The notes under the pieces are model-generated. The model saw nothing but the letters and a program-made list of their open reading frames with translations, made no database searches and was not told the origin of the DNA. From contig NZ_VANV01000011.1 of the NCBI RefSeq assembly GCF_022496765.1, positions 124,001 through 188,000 on the forward strand: 64,000 bases of DNA. The letters are read 5' to 3'. Positions 23,761 through 33,600 of this stretch are shown piece by piece; position 1 is the stretch's first letter, and every line of letters begins with the position of its first letter. Source of the stretch: Acidaminobacter sp. JC074. GTDB lineage: Bacteria; Bacillota; Clostridia; Peptostreptococcales; Acidaminobacteraceae. The position numbers and the translations under genes were made by a program.

Positions 23761-26127
23761 ATGAACGAAAAAGCATTAAGAGTATTAGAGTTTAACAAGA
23801 TTAAAGACTTGTTGAAGAAGAAAACATCTTCATCTCTCGGCCAAAAGCTAGTAGATGACTTGGAGCCTTCAACGTCTTTTGATGAAATAAAAGAATGGTT
23901 AGATGAAACCAGTGAAATAAATAGTATGATCATATCAAATGGCTCTTTTCCAATAGGGCCATTTGTAGAGATGGATATCTACCTTAAAAGAGCAGCAATA
24001 GGATCTTTTCTGTATCCAGGTGAATTAATTGAAGTATCTGATACACTTCGCACGGCTAGACGTGTTAAGCAGCATATTAGAAAATCAAATATGCCAGACC
24101 TTAAGTATCCTATATTCGAAGCTTATGGTGATTTGATTTCTACTTACAAGGATATAGAAGATAGGATCAATATCTCTATAATCGGAGAGAATGAACTTTC
24201 TGATCAGGCATCACCTGCCCTTGCAAGTATCAGAAGACAGATTGAAAAAAAGAATCAAGCCATTAGAAACAAACTGAATTCGATTATTACTTCTGATACC
24301 ATGCAGAAGTTTTTACAAGATTCTTTAGTTACTATTAGAGATGACCGTTTTGTAGTACCGGTAAGGGCTGAACATAAAACCCACTTAAAGGGGATTGTTC
24401 ACGATAGGTCAGGTTCTGGTAATACCTTGTACATCGAGCCGATGGCGGTTGTTGAACTCAACAATGATTTAAAAGAGTTAAGACTTAAAGAAAAAGCTGA
24501 AATAGAGAAAATATTAACTGAGATAACAGCTCAAGTATTTGTAGCTGAAGAAGGCATTAAGTTAAATCAAAGCTTACTTCAGAAGATAGACTTTGCAGTA
24601 GCAAAAGGTAAGCTATCAGTAGATATGAGAGGTATGGCACCTGCACTTATTGATGAGAGGCGTATTAAGCTAAGAAATGCTCGTCATCCATTTATAGATC
24701 CAAAAGAAGTTGTACCTTCAAATGTTTGGTTGGGTAAGGACTTTACCACTCTTCTTATTACAGGACCTAATACGGGTGGTAAGACTGTTACATTAAAGAC
24801 CGTCGGTTTACTTGTGTTAATGACCCAGTCAGGTTTGCATATTCCTGTGGATCATGGTACAGAGATGTCTGTCTTTTCTAATGTATTTGCCGATATAGGT
24901 GATGAGCAGAGTATTGAACAGTCTTTGTCGACTTTCTCAAGTCATATGACTAATATTGTTTCTATTTTGCATGAAGTGGATGAAGATGCCCTTGTTTTAT
25001 TTGATGAACTGGGTGCTGGTACAGATCCGACTGAGGGTGCTGCGCTGGCTATGGCCATTTTGTCTGAACTTTATCATAGACGTATTAGAACACTTGCAAC
25101 CACTCACTACAGTGAGCTTAAACACTTTGCTTTTACAAAGCCAGGTATTGAAAATGCATGTGTAGAATTTGATGTAGAAACACTTTCACCAACTTACAAG
25201 CTTTTAATAGGCGTGCCAGGAAAATCAAATGCCTTTGAAATCTCTAAAAAGCTTGGTCTAAGTGATTATGTAATAGACAATGCCAGAGCGCTTGTTGATA
25301 ACAACAACATTGAATTTGAAGATGTTTTATCATCTATTGAAACCAGTCGTAAGGATGCCGAAACTGAACGTGATGAAGCCATTAAGTTAAGACTGGATGC
25401 AGAAAAATTAAAGAACCAGCTTCAAGATAAGAGAAATCATATAGAGAAGCGTCAAGATAAGATGATTACAAAAGCCAAAGAAGAGGCCAATGCTATTCTT
25501 AAGAAGGCTAAACAAGAAGCAGATGAAATCATCAAAGAGCTGAGAGGCTTAAAGACTAAGGGGACCAAAGAGCAAAATAAACGTATTGAAGAAATGCGTA
25601 AGAAACTTAAAGATGGTATTGATGATACTTCTGGTAAAATCAATCAAGTCCTAGTGGATGAATCAGACATTCCTAAGAATCTTAAGGTTGGTGAACCTGT
25701 TTATATCATCAACTTAGACCAAAAGGGTGAGGTTGCTTCAAAGCCTGATAACAAGGGTGATTTGACAGTACGTGTTGGTATTATGAAGATGAAAGTAAAC
25801 ATCAAACAGGTCAGAAGAACCAATGCAGAAAAGAAGAAGTCTTTTACATCTAGTAGATTATTTAAATCTAGGTCTGCAAATATTTCTACATCTATTGATT
25901 TAAGAGGGTCAAACTTCGAAGATGCAATTTATGAACTAGACAGATATCTAGACGATGTAGCCATGTCTGGTCTTGATCAGGTTACCATCATTCATGGTGT
26001 GGGTACTGGTGTACTCAAAAGTAAGCTAAAGGGTTATTTCTCGAAACATCCTCATGTTTCATCTTATAGAGAAGGTGAATATGGTGAAGGTGGCGCAGGT
26101 GTAACGATTATAAAGGTGGCCAAATGA
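23761..26127 (+). CDS. mutS2: Endonuclease MutS2
   Basis: MutS-like ATPase of 788 residues, linked in Firmicutes to recombination control and to rescue of collided ribosomes. It lacks the MutS mismatch domains. Core and clamp helices fill residues 1-300. The ATPase has GPNTGGKTV (Walker A), ALVLFDELGAGTDPTEG (Walker B) and LATTHYSELKHFA. A coiled coil spans about 520-620. The C-terminal Smr nuclease domain (about 715-788) has IDLRG and HGVGTGVLK. AAAGGAG precedes the ATG. The stop overlaps the next start by four bases. Confidence 0.96.
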   Translation: MNEKALRVLEFNKIKDLLKKKTSSSLGQKLVDDLEPSTSFDEIKEWLDETSEINSMIISNGSFPIGPFVEMDIYLKRAAIGSFLYPGELIEVSDTLRTARRVKQHIRKSNMPDLKYPIFEAYGDLISTYKDIEDRINISIIGENELSDQASPALASIRRQIEKKNQAIRNKLNSIITSDTMQKFLQDSLVTIRDDRFVVPVRAEHKTHLKGIVHDRSGSGNTLYIEPMAVVELNNDLKELRLKEKAEIEKILTEITAQVFVAEEGIKLNQSLLQKIDFAVAKGKLSVDMRGMAPALIDERRIKLRNARHPFIDPKEVVPSNVWLGKDFTTLLITGPNTGGKTVTLKTVGLLVLMTQSGLHIPVDHGTEMSVFSNVFADIGDEQSIEQSLSTFSSHMTNIVSILHEVDEDALVLFDELGAGTDPTEGAALAMAILSELYHRRIRTLATTHYSELKHFAFTKPGIENACVEFDVETLSPTYKLLIGVPGKSNAFEISKKLGLSDYVIDNARALVDNNNIEFEDVLSSIETSRKDAETERDEAIKLRLDAEKLKNQLQDKRNHIEKRQDKMITKAKEEANAILKKAKQEADEIIKELRGLKTKGTKEQNKRIEEMRKKLKDGIDDTSGKINQVLVDESDIPKNLKVGEPVYIINLDQKGEVASKPDNKGDLTVRVGIMKMKVNIKQVRRTNAEKKKSFTSSRLFKSRSANISTSIDLRGSNFEDAIYELDRYLDDVAMSGLDQVTIIHGVGTGVLKSKLKGYFSKHPHVSSYREGEYGEGGAGVTIIKVAK

Positions 26128-26546
26128 TATTAGTATCTTCTTGTTTACTTGGCTTGTCGTGTCGATATGACGGCAAAGAAAAGGCAGATGAAAGGGTTAT
26201 AAACTACTTAAAGGACAAGGCCTTTATGCCAATATGTCCTGAGCAGATGGGTGGTCTTACTACACCTAGACCGCCAGCAGAAATTGTTTCATTTCAACCA
26301 CTTAAAATTTGTACAGAAGAAAATGATGTAACAAAAGCTTTTGTAAGAGGTGTGGATGAAGTCATGAAACTGGTGAAGCTCCAAAATATAGAAAAGGCTA
26401 TTCTAAAATCAAAAAGTCCTTCTTGTGGGACTTACGAGATTTATGATGGCTCTTTTACAAGAAAACTTGTCAAAGGCTCTGGCATCATGGCAAAACGTTT
26501 GATGGCAAATGATATAAAAGTAATTAATGAAAACGACTTGGATTGA
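26124..26546 (+). CDS. DUF523 / TudS-like protein
   Basis: A 140-residue DUF523 protein. Members of this family include TudS, a [4Fe-4S] enzyme that removes sulfur from thiouracil. Candidate cluster cysteines are visible in VSSCLLGLSCRYDG, MPICPEQMGG and SPSCGTYE. The role here is inferred from the family only. ATGA overlap with mutS2 implies translational coupling. The stop codon lies inside the terminator. Confidence 0.85.
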   Translation: MILVSSCLLGLSCRYDGKEKADERVINYLKDKAFMPICPEQMGGLTTPRPPAEIVSFQPLKICTEENDVTKAFVRGVDEVMKLVKLQNIEKAILKSKSPSCGTYEIYDGSFTRKLVKGSGIMAKRLMANDIKVINENDLD

Positions 26547-26563
26547 TTCAAGTCGTTTTTTTT
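26533..26563 (+). terminator. Terminator after mutS2-DUF523
   Basis: ACGACTTG-N8-CAAGTCGT followed by eight T; the stop codon sits in the loop. Confidence 0.92.
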
Positions 26564-26613
26564 GAACTAGGTTAAAGTCAACATTTATTCTAGTTTATCA
26601 AAGTGATTTTCTA

Positions 26614-26670
26614 TTACTTAGTTGACTAAGTAATATTTTCTTGATATGATTTACTTAGCCGACTAAGTAA
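26614..26670. promoter_or_regulatory. Twin MarR operators bracketing the marR promoter
   Basis: Two palindromes with identical arms: TTACTTAG-TTGA-CTAAGTAA (26614-26633) and TTACTTAG-CCGA-CTAAGTAA (26651-26670), 37 bp centre to centre. The promoter lies between and within them: TTGACT (26622-26627, inside the first), 17-bp spacer, TATGAT (26645-26650, abutting the second). The second also abuts the GGAGG of marR. Binding would block both promoter elements. Confidence 0.92.
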
Positions 26671-26679
26671 GGAGGATTT

Positions 26680-27114
26680 ATGTACGATTTATTTGTATTA
26701 TTACAAGAAGTTATGAGACACAACCATAAACTTTTGCATAAAAATTTAGAACCATATGGTCTCTATAAGGGACAACCTAAAATACTAGGACTATTATCTC
26801 ATCATGAAGCTCTGTCGAAAAAAGACATCGCTGAGAGATTCAAACTGGCTATGCCTACTGTGACCAAAACCATTGAAAGGCTTGAGAAGAATGGTTTTGT
26901 CTCTACTTTCCAGGATGCTTCTGACAAGAGAAGAACCCTTGTTAAGTTAACAGACAAGGGAAGAGAGGTTCATAATGATTTGATTTCCTTTAAGAAGTCA
27001 TACGCAGAAATCATCTTTGATGGCATCAGTCAAGAAGAACTCTTGCAGATGAAATCCGTTTTAGAGAAAGTTAAATTAAACGTATTGGAGTATGATCATG
27101 AAAAGAATGATTAA
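26680..27114 (+). CDS. MarR family transcriptional regulator
   Basis: Winged-helix dimeric repressor of 144 residues. The recognition region (ALSKKDIAERFKLAMPTVTKTIERLEKNGFV) and wing (DASDKRRTLVKLTDKG) are typical. GGAGG lies just after the second operator palindrome. It overlaps the first ABC gene by 17 bases, so it is an autoregulated local repressor of the exporter operon, presumably released by a transported or toxic compound. Confidence 0.94.
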   Translation: MYDLFVLLQEVMRHNHKLLHKNLEPYGLYKGQPKILGLLSHHEALSKKDIAERFKLAMPTVTKTIERLEKNGFVSTFQDASDKRRTLVKLTDKGREVHNDLISFKKSYAEIIFDGISQEELLQMKSVLEKVKLNVLEYDHEKND

Positions 27115-28798
27115 GTACTTAATGAAGTACTGGATGTTTGCCTTATTATCGCCACTACTTATGTTTATTGAAGTTCTGATTGATCTCAATCAACCCATGC
27201 TGATGCAAAAAATTATAGACATTGGTATCAAGAACAATGACATGGCTTTTATACAAGAGTATGCCTTATATATGATAGGTTTATCTTTTATTGGTATGAC
27301 TGGTGCTGTCATATCCGGTATTGTTGCTGTATATGCATCACAAAGTGCAGGTGCTGATATTAGGGATGATCTATTTACCAAGGTACAATCTTTGTCATTT
27401 AAGAATCTTGATAGCTTTAAGGCAGAATCCTTGATTACCCGTTTAACAAATGATGTTGTTCAGATACAACAGTTCTTTCAGCAGTTGATGCGTATTATGG
27501 TAAGAGCACCTTTTATGTTAATAGGATCTGTTATTCTGACTTTTTATATCAGTATGAAGTTTGGTTTGATTTTAGTATCGTTTATTGTTCTCTTACTGAT
27601 CATAGTGTTAATAGTGATTAAGCAGGCGAAGCCTTTATTCAAGAAAGTACAGGACTCAGTTGATTCCGTTAATGGTGTTTTACTTGAAAATGTAAAAGGC
27701 ATACGAGTCGTTAAAGCTTTTGTAAGACAAGATTATGAGAACGAAAAGTTTAATGATGAAAACCAAGGTTTAATGACTATACAGATAAAAGCTTCAAGGA
27801 AATTCGCCATTATTTTGCCGATTATCATGCTGACAATTAACCTAGTCATTGTTGCAGTACTTTGGTTTGGTGGTATTGAAGTCGTTGAAAGTACCATGAC
27901 TGTAGGACAAATTGTAGCTGTGATCAATTATACAACACGACTTTTATTTGCACTTCTTATGACTGGTATGATCTTCTTTAGAGTGTCTAAATCTATGGCA
28001 TCTGCAGATCGTATCAATGAAGTTCTTGATAAAAAATCAGACTTATTCTATGGTGATGATTACAAGGAAATCCAAGGCAAGATAGAGTTTAGAAATGTCT
28101 CTTTTAAGTATGACCAGGAATCAGAAGACTGTGTACTTGAAGACATTAGTTTTCAAATTGAACAGGGACAAACACTTGCGATTATGGGTTCAACAGGTGC
28201 TGGAAAATCAAGTTTATTACAACTAATCCCGAGGTTTTATGACCTGAATTCAGGACAAATCTTAATTGATGGTCAGGACTTAAAGACCTATTCTAAAGAC
28301 TCTTTAAGAGAGCAAATTTCTTATGTACAACAAAAGTCGTTTCTGTTTTCAGGTACGATCAGATCAAATGTATTCTTTAATAAGGCAGTGGATGAATCGG
28401 TCATCAGCCATGCACAGGCAGACAATATTATGATTGTTAAAGAAGGTATTGAGTCGAAAATCATGCAAGGGGGAAGCAACTTGTCAGGTGGTCAAAAGCA
28501 GAGACTGACCATAGCGAGAGGTCTTGCCAATAAACCGAGTATTCTTCTTTTGGATGATTCAACATCTGCCTTGGATGTAAAGACAGAAAAGCATTTGAAA
28601 GAAGCTTTAGAGACATCCTATAAGGATACAACCATTGTACTCGTTGCGCAAAAAATTTCTTCTGTTATGAATGCCGATAAGATTTTAATTATAGATGATG
28701 GAAGAGTTGTTGGATCAGGTACACATGAAAAACTTTTAAAAGAAAATCTTATTTATAGAGATATCTATGAATCTCAGATGGGGCAGGTGATATCATGA
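27098..28798 (+). CDS. Heterodimeric ABC exporter, subunit with degenerate ATP site
   Basis: Half-transporter of 566 residues: six-helix type I exporter membrane domain (about 1-300) fused to an ATPase. Walker A GSTGAGKSS and signature LSGGQKQR are canonical, but Walker B reads ILLLDDSTSALD, with aspartate where the catalytic glutamate is expected. Its partner has the complementary defect, as in heterodimeric exporters such as TM287/288, BmrCD and LmrCD. ATG 27098 is better spaced from GGAG (27087-27090) than the ATG at 27092. Likely multidrug or peptide export; the substrate is unknown. Confidence 0.92.
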   Translation: MKRMIKYLMKYWMFALLSPLLMFIEVLIDLNQPMLMQKIIDIGIKNNDMAFIQEYALYMIGLSFIGMTGAVISGIVAVYASQSAGADIRDDLFTKVQSLSFKNLDSFKAESLITRLTNDVVQIQQFFQQLMRIMVRAPFMLIGSVILTFYISMKFGLILVSFIVLLLIIVLIVIKQAKPLFKKVQDSVDSVNGVLLENVKGIRVVKAFVRQDYENEKFNDENQGLMTIQIKASRKFAIILPIIMLTINLVIVAVLWFGGIEVVESTMTVGQIVAVINYTTRLLFALLMTGMIFFRVSKSMASADRINEVLDKKSDLFYGDDYKEIQGKIEFRNVSFKYDQESEDCVLEDISFQIEQGQTLAIMGSTGAGKSSLLQLIPRFYDLNSGQILIDGQDLKTYSKDSLREQISYVQQKSFLFSGTIRSNVFFNKAVDESVISHAQADNIMIVKEGIESKIMQGGSNLSGGQKQRLTIARGLANKPSILLLDDSTSALDVKTEKHLKEALETSYKDTTIVLVAQKISSVMNADKILIIDDGRVVGSGTHEKLLKENLIYRDIYESQMGQVIS

Positions 28799-30567
28799 GA
28801 CCAGGCATGGGAAGAGGGCGGTTTGAGAAAAAAGCTCAGAAAGCAACCAATATAAGACAAACATTAAAAAGGCTTTTAACTTATATGAAAAAGGCCAAGT
28901 ATACCATGCTCTTTGTGACTGGCTTGGTCATCTTTTCTTCAATACTTAATGTATTAGGCCCTTATTTTATTGGGCGTGCAGTGGATGAGTATTTGTATCC
29001 GAAGAACTTAAATGGATTTTCAAATCTTTTAATACTACTGGCCTGTGTTTACATTTCGGGCGCACTGCTTAACTGGATCACTTCTTATTTGGTTGTAGGT
29101 GTGTCTCAAAGGACAGTAAAAGACATTAGAAAGGATTTGTTTTCAAAATTACAAGTCCTTCCAGTCAAGTTCTTTGACAGTCACAATGACGGTGATTTGG
29201 TTTCTAGATTGACAAACGATGTTGATAATATATCTAATACCTTGAATCAAAGTTTGACTCAATTGATTTCAAGTCTGGTGACCCTTGTTGCTGTATTTGT
29301 TATGATGGTTTTTCTAGATATCAGATTGACACTGGTTTCAATATTATCTATACCATTTGTAATCATCTTAACCCAAACCATTGCAAGCTTTACCAGAAGA
29401 TATTTCAAAGATAAGATGGTTGATTTGGGGAATCTAAATGCTTTTACAGAGGAGAACATATCTGGACAGAAGGTTGTACTGGCTTATGGTCAGGAAGAAG
29501 ATGTCATCAAAGAGTTCATGATAAAAAATGACAAGTATAGAAAGTCTGCTATAAAAGCAGAGACTTTAACCTCTATCATGGGACCTATCATGAATTTCAC
29601 CAATAACATCATCTATGCACTTATAGCCTTAGTAGGTGGTTATATGGTAGTCAATAAAATGACCTCTGTTGGTGTAGTAGTTATCTTTATCAATTATTCA
29701 AGACAGTTTTCAAGACCTATCAATCAAATTGCAACCCTTTACAATACCATTCAATCTGCCATAGCAGGCGCGGAACGTGTCTTTGAAATACTAGACAAGC
29801 CAGAAGAACTTTATGAAGGAGACCAGGCTTCTATTGAGGGGCATGTCCATATTGAGAGTTTAGATTTTTCTTATGAAGAAGACAAGCCTATTTTAAAGGA
29901 CATCAACATGAAGGCTTCAAAGGGAGAGATGATTGCCATTGTTGGACCGACCGGTGCTGGTAAAACAACCATCATCAATCTTCTGACTAGATTTTATGAT
30001 GTAGATAGGGGTCAAATAAAGATTGATGACAAGCTGATTTCGGATATCGGTCTTAATGAACTGAGAAGACAGCTGGGTATTGTACTGCAGGATACTTATC
30101 TCTTTAAGGGAACGGTTATGGATAACATTCGTTATGGTAATCCAGACGCAAGTGATGAAGATATCTATAGGGCTTCAAAATTGTCCAATGCTCATAAATT
30201 TATTCATAGACTGCCAGAAGGGTATTCAACGGTTTTATCTGGTGAAGGCTTTGGCATCTCACAGGGTCAAAGACAGTTGATTGCCATAGCGAGGGCTATA
30301 CTTGCAGATCCTAAGATTTTAATACTTGATGAAGCGACTTCTAGTGTAGATACAAGGACTGAAAAACACATTCAAGAGGGTTTATTAAACCTTATGAAGG
30401 GAAGGACTTCTTTTGTTATCGCCCATAGATTGTCTACCATAAAATCGGCTGATCAAATATATGTAATGGACGATGGTAAAATCATAGAAAAAGGCAATCA
30501 TAAGGATTTGATGAGCCTAAATGGTCATTATCATGACATGTATACCACCCAGTTTATGGTGTCGTAA
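28795..30567 (+). CDS. Heterodimeric ABC exporter, catalytic-site subunit
   Basis: Partner half-transporter of 590 residues with a 25-residue basic N-terminal extension before the six-helix membrane domain. ATPase: Walker A GPTGAGKTT, Walker B ILILDEATSSVD with the catalytic glutamate, but the signature is degenerate (ISQGQRQ instead of LSGGQ). With the preceding subunit this gives one competent and one degenerate ATP site. Its start overlaps the previous stop by four bases (ATGA). Confidence 0.92.
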   Translation: MRPGMGRGRFEKKAQKATNIRQTLKRLLTYMKKAKYTMLFVTGLVIFSSILNVLGPYFIGRAVDEYLYPKNLNGFSNLLILLACVYISGALLNWITSYLVVGVSQRTVKDIRKDLFSKLQVLPVKFFDSHNDGDLVSRLTNDVDNISNTLNQSLTQLISSLVTLVAVFVMMVFLDIRLTLVSILSIPFVIILTQTIASFTRRYFKDKMVDLGNLNAFTEENISGQKVVLAYGQEEDVIKEFMIKNDKYRKSAIKAETLTSIMGPIMNFTNNIIYALIALVGGYMVVNKMTSVGVVVIFINYSRQFSRPINQIATLYNTIQSAIAGAERVFEILDKPEELYEGDQASIEGHVHIESLDFSYEEDKPILKDINMKASKGEMIAIVGPTGAGKTTIINLLTRFYDVDRGQIKIDDKLISDIGLNELRRQLGIVLQDTYLFKGTVMDNIRYGNPDASDEDIYRASKLSNAHKFIHRLPEGYSTVLSGEGFGISQGQRQLIAIARAILADPKILILDEATSSVDTRTEKHIQEGLLNLMKGRTSFVIAHRLSTIKSADQIYVMDDGKIIEKGNHKDLMSLNGHYHDMYTTQFMVS

Positions 30568-30569
30568 TT

Positions 30570-30595
30570 AAGACGGGATTTATCTCGTCTTTTTG
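30570..30595 (+). terminator. Terminator of the marR-ABC operon
   Basis: AAGACGGGAT / ATCTCGTCTT stem with a tight loop, then a T tract. Confidence 0.8.
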
Positions 30596-30628
30596 TGACT
30601 TCAAGTATTGTGATATTTCCATTTTAAG

Positions 30629-30657
30629 CTTACAAGTAGGGTCTCCTATAGTATAAT
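30629..30657 (+). promoter_or_regulatory. Promoter of the HD/nucleotidyltransferase operon
   Basis: CTTACA (30629-30634), 17-bp spacer, consensus TATAAT (30652-30657), 28 bases before the start codon. Confidence 0.65.
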
Positions 30658-30684
30658 GAAAGTAGAGAGAAGAGTGAGGTTACT

Positions 30685-33600
30685 ATGTATGTAAGAATGA
30701 TAAAAATACGCGAAGATATCCATCAAATGTTTGTAGATTATCTTTTGAGTCAGGAGAAAGCACACTTAATAGGTAAAATAGAGGAATGCCTTATAAGTGA
30801 CAACTTCGAATCAGAAATGATGTTTCTCATAGAGGAAAATCATTTTAAAACTCAAGATATACTACAACTTTTTTATGATTGCTATAAAGTGGTCACAAAT
30901 AATTTTATGACCTTTGAAACACTAGAAGCTGTTGAAGAGTACAGCTACCAGTATGCCTTATCCTTGTCATTTAAGGAGGCTGCTCAAATTAAGCTTGATG
31001 AAAACCGCAATCAACTTGCTGTTATGACACTTAAAATCTTAAGAGAGTTCTTTGAACTGCAAAAGGAGTTTGATCATGATTCTTGGGTCGCTAGATATTC
31101 TCTGGACCTACTGACAAATGAGGAAACAGCTGTCTTAGAGGATGATGAGTATTTAAGATTTACAAAGTATCTAAAAGATGAATATGTTTATGAAATGATG
31201 AAAATGAACCAAGATCTAATTGGTTACTCAACACTAGATCATATTTGTGGTGTTCATCATTTAGCTGTAAAGATTGGTAGACAGCTCAATCATCTTGGAT
31301 TACCAATTGATTTAGGTCGTGTATCAGGTGCTGCCTATGGTCATGATATTGGTAAGTATGGCTGTAAACCTGAGGAGAGTAGAAAGGTTGCCTATTACCA
31401 CTATTATTATACAGCTGAGTGGTTTAATGATAGAGAAATTGTTTACATCAGAAATGTTGCCTTTAACCATTCGACTTGGGATCTAGAGATTGCCAACTTA
31501 TCACTAGAATCACTGGTACTGATTTATTGTGACTTTAGAGTAAAGGCCAATGAAAATCGTTCAAGTCGTTATCCGATGAAATTCTACAGTTTAGACGATG
31601 CTTTCGATGTCATTTTATCTAAACTGGATAATGTGGATTTAGCCAAAGAAAAAAGATACAGACGTGTATATAACAGGTTAAAAGACTTCGAAAACTACAT
31701 GATTGAAAAAGGTGTCAACTTAGATCCTGATTCAGAAGATTGTATTTCACAAGGACACGTAACAGAGCGTAAACATTATTCCATCATGCAGGGTGATGAC
31801 ATTGTTGAAAATGCCAAGTTTTTATCTATTGTTCATAATATAGGTATCATGAACCGTTTAAGAGATGAGAACTCATTAAATGTGATGCTTGAAAAGGCCA
31901 GAGGTCTTAACAATGTAGATTCTCTCAGGTCTTATCAATACATACTTGAAGAGTACTCTGATTATTTAACACAAAAGCAAAAGTTGATTGCTCTTAAGTT
32001 CTTATATGAAAGATTGATGCTGCCTGCTGAAGATATTAGAAAGCAAACAGCTGCTTTGATTGGTCTTCTAATAGCCAACTTTGATGAGATCGAAAGAAAA
32101 GAACTGCCTAAGGGTGCTAGAAAGAAAGTCGTTGAAATAGACTCCTTTAAACTCTTTGAGAACTATCTGTCTAAGTGTATGTTTCCTAACCTAAGGATTA
32201 TAGGCAAACACAAGGAATGGATCAGGTTGAGTATGGCCAATATGATTGAAGCCCTACTAGAACATTCGCCTGATGATAAATGTCAGATTTATTTAAAAAT
32301 CTTGATTCAGACCTTTAAGAGAAATGTGGTACAGACAGAACTAGCCCCTTATATGCTTGAAGCCATAAGAGGTTTGCCATTCCAGAGAATTGACGAAGAT
32401 TTGGTTGTTAAAATCATTACATATGTCAACAATGTCGCTTATACGGAAGAACCGATATTAAGAATTCATGCTTATGATGTTTTATGTGATATGATACCAT
32501 CTTTAACACCTTATCAAGTCAAGTACATTCGTACAGTTCATCATACAGACGATATGGATGAAATATCATCTGCAGAAACCTATATACGCTTTAAACTGCT
32601 TAAGCTGACTGGTTATAAAAATAATGAACTTGAAAAATACAGGCAGTCTTGTATAGAAAAAGTAGATGGCCATTCAGAAGTTTATTTATCAAATTTAAAA
32701 TCAGCCACATCATGGGTATGTAAAAAGCTGCAGATAGAGCTCTTACTAAGATTTGTTGTGAAATACAAGAAAGAAGATTCTTTTTATCTTTCTATGCATC
32801 TTTGTAACCTCTTGAAAGTATCTTCACATGAGTCTGTTAGAAATGCAGCGGGTAGGGGGCTTATAGAATTATCTGCCTACCTGTCAAAGGGACAGATCAA
32901 CGATATTGTTATCGAGCTTCTAAGAGCCCTAGAAATGGAAAATTACCAGTATACCAAGTATATCTGTGAATACCTAGGTACACTTATGACAAAGTTGGAG
33001 GTCCAGGAATTCTTAGAGATTGTAGATTCATTCTCTGAGAAAGTGGAGCGTGCCAATGCACAAATCGTCAAGTTGGTCTTATCTACTGTGGGTCATGTTA
33101 TTGAGCATATGCGCATCGATATGATTGGAGAAGAGCACTTTGACTGGATGCGTGACAAGCTTCTGGGTATTCTTTTAAAGGGATTTGTTAATTTTGATAC
33201 CAAGGTTAATCATGTGGCCATCAATGTTATTGGTAAACACCTCTTTGATTCTAAGAAGCTAAACATAGATGACCAAGCCATCATTTTTAAAAAGATGATC
33301 AAGAAGATTATTTCTTTAATGGCTAATACAGATGAATCTAAAGAACTTGTTTATCTGAACAACTGTGCCGGTCTTAACCATATATATAACTTTATATCTG
33401 AATATACATTTGAAAAGGGTGATTTGACCTTAGATGAAAGAAGAAAGGTAGCCTTTTTCCCAGGTGCTTTCGACCCATTTTCACTTAGTCACAAAGAAAT
33501 TGCCAAGGGTATCCGTGATTTAGGATTTGAAGTATATCTGTCAGTAGATGAGTTTTCATGGTCTAAGAGAACACAACCTAACTTAATCAGACGTGATATT

